Below the pieces are notes generated by a model. The model was not told the DNA's origin. It worked only from the letters and a program-made list of their open reading frames with translations, and made no database searches. From assembly GCA_900074885.1 (NCBI GenBank), contig FJUW01000004.1, positions 2,516,578-2,580,577 of the forward strand: DNA of 64,000 bases, given 5' to 3'. The DNA comes from Rhynchosporium graminicola. Lineage: Eukaryota > Ascomycota > Leotiomycetes > Helotiales > Ploettnerulaceae. Every line of letters begins with the position of its first letter. Position 1 is the stretch's first letter. Below are positions 56,696-64,000 of this stretch, piece after piece. Both the position numbers and the translations under genes were made by a program.

Positions 56696-58886
56696 CTAGC
56701 CTCTTTTCATCAAGCCTTCTTCCTGGCCTTTGATTTGAAGTGCCAATAACCTACTGTACCATCGACACAGTGCCAAATTCCCTCCCATGAACCAGAACCC
56801 TGGATGTCCTAATCCGATCAGATAAGTCAGTTTCAGCGATCAACACTACGAGATGATTTCAAAGAAGCACCTACCACTGTCTCTCCACAAAGTCCTGATC
56901 TCGCCCTCCTCGTCAAAACCCCAAACATCCTTAACCCTATCCGCAACTTTATCCCCAAAGATCTTCCGACACTGTGTTCTCATGTTTAGATACCCCGTCG
57001 CGAAAATGATTTCATCAGCATCAATCCTTTCTCCATCCTCGAACAAAAGTCCTGTAGTTGTAACCTCACTAATCTCACTTCCGGACTTTACCTTGATATT
57101 GCCATCGATGATAAGTTGACTGCATCCTACATCAATATAGTATCCTCCTCCACGCTGCAAGTACTTGATCCAAAGACCACTGCCATCTGGTCCTCTGTCA
57201 AGCCTGAACCCTGCTTTCTCTAATCCGGATAGGGTGGCACTATCTTCATTGGCTTGGATGTCGGTCATGGACATGTTCATTTTCTTGGTGACGGCATTTG
57301 GAACACCCATGAACATAACATCGGCATCGTCTGTCGGAGGTGCATCTTCACCGTATAGACCGGCCATGTGTCTTAGGTTTGTGTCGCAAGTCAATACCAT
57401 GGTTGTGCTTCGCTGGACCATTGTTACTGAATAGCCATTCTCATATAGATCTTGTGCTATGTCGTGAGCGGAATTACAACATCCAACTACTACGGCTTTT
57501 TTGTTTTGTCCATGAGATGGAGAGGCTCCTGCGAAGGCAGAAGAATGTATGAGACGGGTGCCAGTAAATTTTGACATGCCTTTGATATCGGGCATATTTG
57601 GCTCACCACTCGCACCAGTGGCTTGGATGATGTGCTGAAGCTATTAGTCGTGTTTGCATTGCCGGGAAAGAAGGCTTACCTTGGGATGCAAGACCCTAGT
57701 CTGTGGCTTGCCATCCACGATCCGCTCAATGTTGACAGTCCACTGCGCAGTAACATCATCCCAAGAGGAGTTGGTAAGTGTGGTGCGAGTCCAAGCATTG
57801 AGTTCAAGCAGCTTAACATAAGACTCGAACCAATCGCCAAGTTTGTCTTTAGGAGTGAAAACTGGCCAGTACTCTGGAAATGGCATGTACGGCAGGTGAT
57901 CGAACCATACGCAGTCGTGCAGGACCAACCTACGCAACGAAATATTAGCAAGAACTCGTCCAGATATGTCTCGGTAACATGCAATATGTGTCTCAAGAGT
58001 ATTGCGAGACATTGAAGGAGAGAAAAGTGAGGAGTATGAGCTTCCTCCTAGCGTACTTGTGATAACGCGAGCGCCAATTGTCACCAATTCTCTCTTGGCG
58101 GTCGATAATCAGAGATTTGATGCCGAGCATCTTCAGTCTGGCTGCGACAGTGAGTCCGCCCTGCCCGGCTCCTATGCAAGGGTATGTTCAGCAATCCAGA
58201 ACCCCAAGAAGTCGATCAGAAGAACAATGGCACTCACCCACAATAAGGACCGTAGGCTCATCGCCATTGTCAAAACTCTCCTCTTTCTTCCGTCTGTCTG
58301 CCCAGTTCTCCTGTGAATCATGCTCCCCATGCTTCACCCCAAATGGTCTCTTTTTCCCGGTTGCCTCCTCGTGACCCTTCAGCTCTTTTAAGAAGGTGAA
58401 GAGCGTGAAAGCTTTCAAACGTCCTTTCTCCTCAATCAGTCTTACAAAGCCTTGGCCACTACCAACATCAGTCTCGACCTTCAGGAATGCTTGAACAGTT
58501 TGCACTTTCCCATCATCAAGTGATGAGGAGGTGGGCGCGCGAAGTAAAGTGCTTTCGTCGAGGGAAATTGATTTGATGCGTGATGGATTTCTTTGTAGGA
58601 GCGAGTGAATCTTGGAAGGCCCAGAAAGGGTGTGGAAATCCCAAGTAAGGCAGAGCTGATCGCGCCAGTAGGACTCGACAAGGAACAGGTCCGAAAGCGT
58701 CTCCTTCGAGGGGCTACTCAAGCATTTGTTCAAGTCTGATACCCATACAGCAGCGATCCGATGAGGATTATCAGACTTAAGGTTGGATCCTGCGGGGAAC
58801 TGTGCTGTGACTAGTGGAAATGAACCTGGCTCGCAGCGATTTGATGATAGCACAGCGGCCTGAGATTGAAGTCCAATGCTACCCAT
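56696..58886 (-). CDS. Flavin-containing monooxygenase (FAD/NADPH)
   Basis: Predicted 628-aa flavoprotein; exons 58886-58238, 58171-58057, 57929-57680, 57634-56875 and 56808-56696, all GT-AG (introns 45-127 nt). The N-terminal 200 residues hold a SnoaL-like segment (FLVESYWRDQLCLTWDFHTL). The FAD-binding motif GAGQGGLTVAARL starts at residue 217 and is split by the first intron. The NADPH-binding motif is VVVGCCNSAHDIAQDL. Also present are HIIQATGASGEPNMP and EIIFATGY (the two ATG hinge motifs) and a final GFWFMGGNLALCRWYS block recovered only after the last splice. This is the fungal FMO/YUCCA-like class that hydroxylates or oxygenates small soft nucleophiles; substrate not predictable. It is the first of three consecutive minus-strand genes ending with the BBE-like oxidase. 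Confidence 0.93.
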
Positions 58887-59559
58887 GGTGAATAATCTTT
58901 GAATGACGAGAATGATGAGAGGGAAAAACAGATGGAAATGAGGAATGTAGAACGGATGTAAGATTAAAGAGACGTGTTTTTATGACCCCCAGCTCACCCA
59001 CTTTTGATGCCCGGGTACCTGTGATCACTCACTCATATAGCCGTGTAAGAGAAGATTGCTAAACTACTGAGATGCCACTGGAAATCCATGTATTGTGATG
59101 TGTGTGTGCATATCTGTCGAACGGTCACTTGAGGGGGACGCGGGGTTGGACGACGATTTGAGGGGTTAGATATTGCGCTAGTCTCGGCTCACTTTCCTTC
59201 GCTGGAAGAATGTCCGATTCTAGATTTGAGCCGCCAAGAGCCGCGATAGCTTATTTCAGAACGAATAGCTATAAGTATCCAGAATATGTAGCGCAAGTGC
59301 TTGCTACACAGTAGGTCCTTGGTAGCGAGTATTAGCTTATCAATGATGTAGTCACGTGATTATTGCCACTACACTTCACGTTGGGGCTGACGCTGTTTTC
59401 GAGACAGCATTAGAGTCGTCTTTCGAAGAGCAGCCTGACGCTGCAAACGATTGATACTTCTCTGTACAAATGATCAAATGCCGAATTCGGAAACAATGTC
59501 CGACACTGTACAGATCCAAAATTGTGATTTGCAAACCGGAAAGAAAGAAAGAAACATAG
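58887..59559. other. Intergenic, monooxygenase promoter
   Basis: 673 bp upstream of the monooxygenase. No gene or clear TATA box seen. Confidence 0.5.
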
Positions 59560-60269
59560 CTAAATCCCTTCCATCCTCAGCCAGTCTTCCATGTCAGACG
59601 AGTTTTGCTGGCTTGCTTGCATCAAGGGGTTGCCTTCCCAAAGCAGTGGAAGTCCCAGGCGTCTATTCTCGCTTTGCCGATGAGCATTTTGCCAGAAATC
59701 GTCGAATTCCGGTCCAAACCGCTGTCCAGAGCCATTAGTATCTCTTAATTAGCTCGTTTTGGGGATATAACCTTTGGTCCACGCTCATTCCATTCAGGTC
59801 CCATAGTCCGCCCGTCAATATCTCCATTCGCAGCTCGAAGTTTTCCCATCTTGACGACTTCTTCTCTCGTAAACCTGGTACGACCTTTATTGTGAGGCCC
59901 AACACCGGATCCATCGACCCCAGATACAGACCAATCATTGGGTGTAGCCCACTCTTTGTATTGTCGCGTGTAAGGGTCGTATCTCTTGAGGCCTCTGGAC
60001 GTTCGACTTTTTTTCTCCTGATCATGAGCTAATTGCGATGAATACGAATCCCTGAGAAGTCAGAAATAATCACATTGTCGATGTCTCGGGCATTACCAGT
60101 TCTGCCACTGATCTCGCATAATAGGGCTCCTTGATCCCCTAAGTTGAAGGAAAATATCAGGCCCTTTTCCAGTCAAAACGTTGTCCAGTCTTCCCCAGAA
60201 GCCACGACGACCACGCCCTCTGGAGCCATCCTTCGGCCAAACACATTGCAGGTCTGGACGTTTCCCCAT
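59560..60269 (-). CDS. Hypothetical basic protein, 204 aa (three exons)
   Basis: Spliced model found by hand: exons 60269-60097, 60051-59772 and 59721-59560; introns 45 and 50 nt, GT-AG, the second with a good branch site (ACTAAT) 13 nt before its acceptor. All junctions keep one frame: ...MRDQWQNWDSYSSQL... and ...NERGPKRFGPEFDDFWQNAH.... The product starts MGKRPDLQCVWPKDGSRGRG. It is rich in Arg, Gly, Asp and Trp, with no signal peptide or hydrophobic segment, and has the look of a disordered, nucleic-acid- or protein-binding polypeptide. I do not recognise any domain. Three open stretches with matching phase and similar composition make chance unlikely. It lies between the two flavoenzyme genes on the same strand; further upstream exons cannot be excluded. 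Confidence 0.55.
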
Positions 60270-60649
60270 AGTGATGTGACAAACCTCAATGTTGCTGATG
60301 AGCCAGAGAACTCGACGGGGAAACAGAAGATTTCTTGAGCTCTGCCGAGAGGGAGCTTTTGTTTCTTCAGACGAACGAACTATGCGGTTCCGTAATACTT
60401 ATACTCATTGTGATGAGCTTGAGCTGCCATGATTATAAGAGATGATTGATTGTCATTCTTATTTGTCTGTCACGAGATTGCACCTGGTTTGAAAGCCCAA
60501 TCCGTGGTTAGCAAACCCACAAAGCGATACTGTATAGCAAATGGGTCACAAAATGCCAAACATTTTGGAGGAAATGCAACATTCTTATTAAAATTTAGTT
60601 ATTATTTGAGTATGTATGTCATGTCTTAGTCTACCATTGCTTGCCACTT
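60270..60649. other. Intergenic, 3' flank of the BBE-like gene
   Basis: 380 bp holding the 3' end of the oxidase and the promoter of the 204-aa gene. An alternative open frame (60144-60338, plus) is antisense to exon 1 and is not supported. Confidence 0.45.
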
Positions 60650-62494
60650 CTAAGCACCAAGCTTGAATCCACCAGGCATCAAAGTCTGGAATAGACGAGA
60701 TTGGTCATACTTTCTCGAGATGGCCAAAAGCTTGTCCTTGGACGCCTGTCCGTACCCATCATAAAAGTTCTCGACCTGGAACGAAGCGGAATCACCCATG
60801 TAATGCCAAGGATCGTAGAAACCAGCAGCAATGGTCGCGTTCTTGATGGCATCAGTGGTGTCCTTTGTCCACCTATTGACTGTTAGCACCACATCGAGGA
60901 AAGTATGCCAGGAATCGAGGAACTTACTCCCGGCAGATTGTGTCGTACTGGCTCGACTTCCACTCGACAACCTCAGCGTAGGCCACGTATATTTTCGAGC
61001 AATCAAGTCCGAGGGCATTACCACCAGTCTTGGCAGAAGCTTCTATCCAAAGCTTGCCAAATGGCTGCCAGTCGAGCTGAACGACCTGGATCTCGGACTC
61101 TGGCACTTGGGCGTAAAGCAAAGGAAGACGACTATAGAAGACCTCGTTGGTGATCTGAATGCCCTTGAGGAGCTCGTCGTAGTTCTTCCCAACGATAGTG
61201 CCCGAGGCGAAAATGTTGTTGATATTTGGCACAACAGAAGTTCCGGTCTCGTCGGCGAAGTCAGCGACAGTCTTGAAGGCCATGGTGTTACTGATGGCGG
61301 GGATGTCGAAGAAAGGCTTGAAGCATGCTGGATTGGAGTCGGTCTCGGAGTCATAGAACAATATGACGGCAGCGATAAAGTCAACTGGGGTCCGGGTGGT
61401 AGCAACAGTAGCTGGGATGATGTGCGATTTGGGGTCAGTGATATTGGCGGTGTATTTCGCAGATGCCTTGGAAAGTCAGCATTGTTTCCATTTCGCGTAC
61501 TGGAGGTTCGACACAACTTACAGCTAGAAGAGCTGGGACGTTCTCGCTAGAGACAGTGACGATCCCGGCGAAGACTTTCTTCGAAGGAACAGTCCTGACG
61601 TCGAATCTGACTACGAGACCAAAGTTTGAGCTTCCGCCCTTGAGGCCCCAGAAGAGATCCGTGTTGTTGTCCTTATTAGCGAGCACAATGCTCCCGTCGG
61701 CCAATACAACTTCGAATTCGACGACATTGTCTGCAGAGAATCCTCTCTGGTTACCGTAAAAGTTGATACCACCTCCGAGGAGGAGACCAGGAACACCGAC
61801 TGGTGATAGACGACCGCCAGGCACACTGAGACCGAACTTGGTGAGGAATTTGTAAACTTCGCCCCATCTGTAGGCGGGTCCAATGGATAGTATAGTCTTA
61901 TCAGGTGACAGATACAGGGAAGTCATGTTGGACATGACCATCAAGACACCATTGTCAATGTTGTTGGCACCCTAGAGAGGTCAGCACCAAGCTGCATGAA
62001 AGATGATAGTAGAAACGAACTGCAATTCCCATGTGTCCACCACTTCGAAGTGCGAATGGGGCGGATGTATCCTTCAGTAGGCGGACAGCCAGAGCAACGT
62101 CTCCCCCAGTCAAGGGTCGGAATACACAAGTAGGAGCCAAAATTTGGACTCTCGACCAGAATTCTGCGGCGGAATTCTCCCACTTGTAGACCTCGCTATC
62201 AGGATAGAAGACTAGGGGGCCTCTGTACGACGGGCTCGTGAAATTAGTTTCTTTCTTTGGGTGATGCTCAGGAGAATGCGGGAGTTTATCGGGAGCTGAC
62301 AATCGCAATCTCGAGTTTCGCTGAATCGGGGGCATTACACTGCGAGAAGATGTTACTCACAAGGCCTTGGAAAGAGCTTCGCAGCCAGCATTGGGATTGG
62401 AGTTGGGATTGACCCCAGCCTGAGCAGATGCAACAACAGCTGTTGATGCAACTCCCGCGAGTGAAGCAACGAGGAGTCGGAGAAGAGAAACCAT
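60650..62494 (-). CDS. Secreted FAD-linked oxidoreductase, berberine bridge enzyme-like
   Basis: Predicted 544-aa secreted oxidase; exons 62494-62361, 62309-62021, 61971-61522, 61466-60928 and 60872-60650. The signal peptide is MVSLLRLLVASLAGVASTAV with cleavage around ASAQA. The FAD-binding PCMH domain shows PTCVFRPLTGGDVALAVRLL, then RSGGHMGIA with His137 as the likely 8-alpha-histidyl FAD attachment site, GVPGLLLGGGINFYGNQRGF and DNVVEFEVVLADGS. The C-terminal BBE block includes YDPWHYMGDSASFQ and KYDQSRLFQTLMPGGFKL. The position that carries the second flavin-linking Cys in bicovalent enzymes reads GRLSPVG, with no Cys. The first intron is less certain: I used an acceptor CTCGAG at 62310, the only one keeping frame at normal intron length. 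Substrates of the family range from sugars to alkaloid or polyketide intermediates. Confidence 0.88.
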
Positions 62495-64000
62495 TGCAGA
62501 GGGGGTTGACGAAGTCGTACTTGTGATGGAACTTGGCAATCGATCCGATCATAAGGGAGAATTATACTTCGCAGGGAGCGGAGCTTACTTATACAATCTA
62601 AGACCCCGCATAACATGTATATGTCATCAATAGGTACTCCGTGAGTAAGTCGCGCCTTCGTCCCAGTCCATGTAACGGTCGACGCCCGCTCACTAATGCC
62701 TTCAACCTGATCTCGGACATCCTCATGTACACGGCTGGTGAGTCTCATCCCGACCGTGACTAGCATGCACTCGGCCGCGACTGGCGTAATGTTGAGATAG
62801 TAATGAGCTACTTCAATCATCAGGCCAGCCGCGTCGCTTAGCATCTGCATCTGCATAACTGGTGTGTTGATACCTGACAAGGTATCGAATCTTCCACGAC
62901 AAACTCCGTTTTCGAAGTACTTGCGGAAGGAGATTATTTGGATGAGCCGGGAAGAGCTGCTCTGGACAGAAAAAGAGGGCGTCGACAGAGCCACTCTCGG
63001 GCGTGAGTGAGCACTGTCGTCTGTATTTCGATTGCTGGGTGCTGTGTTGGGGCGAGGGCGCTAAAGTTCTTGCACTCTCTCTCACCGGTAAAATAACACA
63101 CTGGTATCGCAGCTCTTCTGTTGGCCAAAATGTGTCCTGAATTGTGGGTCTATCGGGTGACCGGAATAATTGAGAATTACTTGATGTTTGAAATACTGGT
63201 GGTACCTTGCATACAGGGTTTGTCATGTTTGGAATCGCTACCCACTGGAATGAAGCACTTAGAGCGCTACCTCACCCCTCTTAGTACTTGTGATAGTAGG
63301 TTAATTCCATAATCCTAAAGCTCCGAGTGGTTATACTTGTACTAAGTATGCCCTGGCATGCCTTAAAGCACAGCTCTAAAACTGGTCAAATTCGAGGATC
63401 AAGGACTTAAGGGATATTCATGGAGCCTCGAGGTGGCTCGACATGGTCTTCTCACTGGCTAAATACCCATGTATCCTATCTACATAGCATCTGTAGGTTA
63501 CTCATAAATTACTTATTTGATCATAAAAAGAAAATAGGGGGAAAGAGTATTATATTGTAGAACTAGGTTTTCTAGTGAGTAAACGTGCATAATGAATGTT
63601 ATCGGATTTTATGGATACTCTCATGCAGTTGGAAAACTCTCCTACTATTGAAACCCTTTTTCCTTTTCCTTACGGAGTAAGTCCTTTTAGTATTATACTT
63701 TCTTTATACCTATCGAGATGCCTCTGATTCGCCCTAGTTATAAGTATTTGGACTTTTTAGGAGAGATATTATAATTATCGAACCTGTAAAGGAGAGCGAA
63801 TTTATGTAATGTCACTTATAATAAGCTGGGAATCTTCTACTTAATGAATATTACTTCATTTGCTACTGTTATTATTGAGATAACTGCCTGAATAGCTTCA
63901 TTTTCATCTTAGCATATTCCGGATTTCTGTTAGGAAAATGTTTATAGGGATTAATAAAATCCGATAATATTAATTATGCACGTTTATCTAGTATAAAACC
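62495..64000. other. BBE-like promoter and AT-rich window end
   Basis: The promoter has a minus-strand TATAAG near 62590. The stretch 62640-63230 is GC-balanced with overlapping open frames on the minus strand, some coding-like, but no family is recognised. From about 63300 the sequence is very AT-rich and without genes. Confidence 0.45.

Noticed and set aside
62600..63226. Overlapping minus-strand open frames up to 213 codons upstream of the BBE-like gene
   Set aside because: Parts look coding-like, but the frame runs on antiphase through BBE exon 1, and no start, splice set or family could be supported.
1..64000. tRNA, rRNA and CRISPR-like structures
   Set aside because: I looked for GGTTCRANTCC-type B boxes, rRNA core words and regularly spaced repeats and found none convincing.

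Overview
This window is nuclear DNA of a filamentous ascomycete (Pezizomycotina). Genes carry short introns (mostly 47-65 nt) with GTANGT-like donors and YAG acceptors. Gene-rich GC-balanced blocks alternate with AT-rich, gene-poor blocks full of decayed repeats whose copies differ mainly by C/T and G/A changes, as repeat-induced point mutation (RIP) would leave. The families present (HOS3-type deacetylase, Fta1/CENP-L, DUF3292, 2EXR, fungal F-box, BNR/GH93-like) fit this group; a leotiomycete is my best guess but is not proven. Gene models below were built by joining exons by hand; all intact models close in frame.

Layout. 0.6-11.6 kb: HOS3-like histone deacetylase and queuine tRNA-ribosyltransferase (minus strand), a decayed 2EXR gene, and an AFG1-type mitochondrial ATPase. 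11.6-20.8 kb: a gene-poor, repeat-rich compartment with a 65-aa cysteine-rich secreted protein gene, its broken relative 2.5 kb away, a pogo/Tigger-like deletion derivative between them, a small inverted-repeat element, and a coding relic. 20.8-30.0 kb: secreted BNR-repeat protein, a 2EXR protein, an unrecognised 381-aa protein and a secreted aspartic protease. 30-32.9 kb: repeat-rich gap with two more inverted-repeat elements.

32.9-45.6 kb is conserved core: MTFP1-like mitochondrial protein, IAH1-like esterase with eight exons, DUF3292 membrane protein, a small GPI-type surface protein, a DUF2231 membrane protein, a broken GNAT acetyltransferase and an Fta1/CENP-L kinetochore protein. 46.5-53.3 kb: two diverged F-box paralogues flanking a secreted protein with two copies of a six-cysteine module. 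53.3-55.6 kb is another AT-rich repeat gap. 55.6-62.5 kb: DUF302 protein, then three minus-strand genes: a flavin monooxygenase, an unrecognised 204-aa protein and a secreted berberine-bridge-like oxidase. The two flavoenzymes could be a small metabolic locus, but no backbone enzyme, regulator or transporter is visible. The last 1.5 kb is AT-rich.

No rRNA, tRNA, CRISPR or operon structure was seen. Most genes look like independent transcription units. The secreted-protein genes sit next to repeat-rich DNA, the arrangement often seen in host-interacting fungi.
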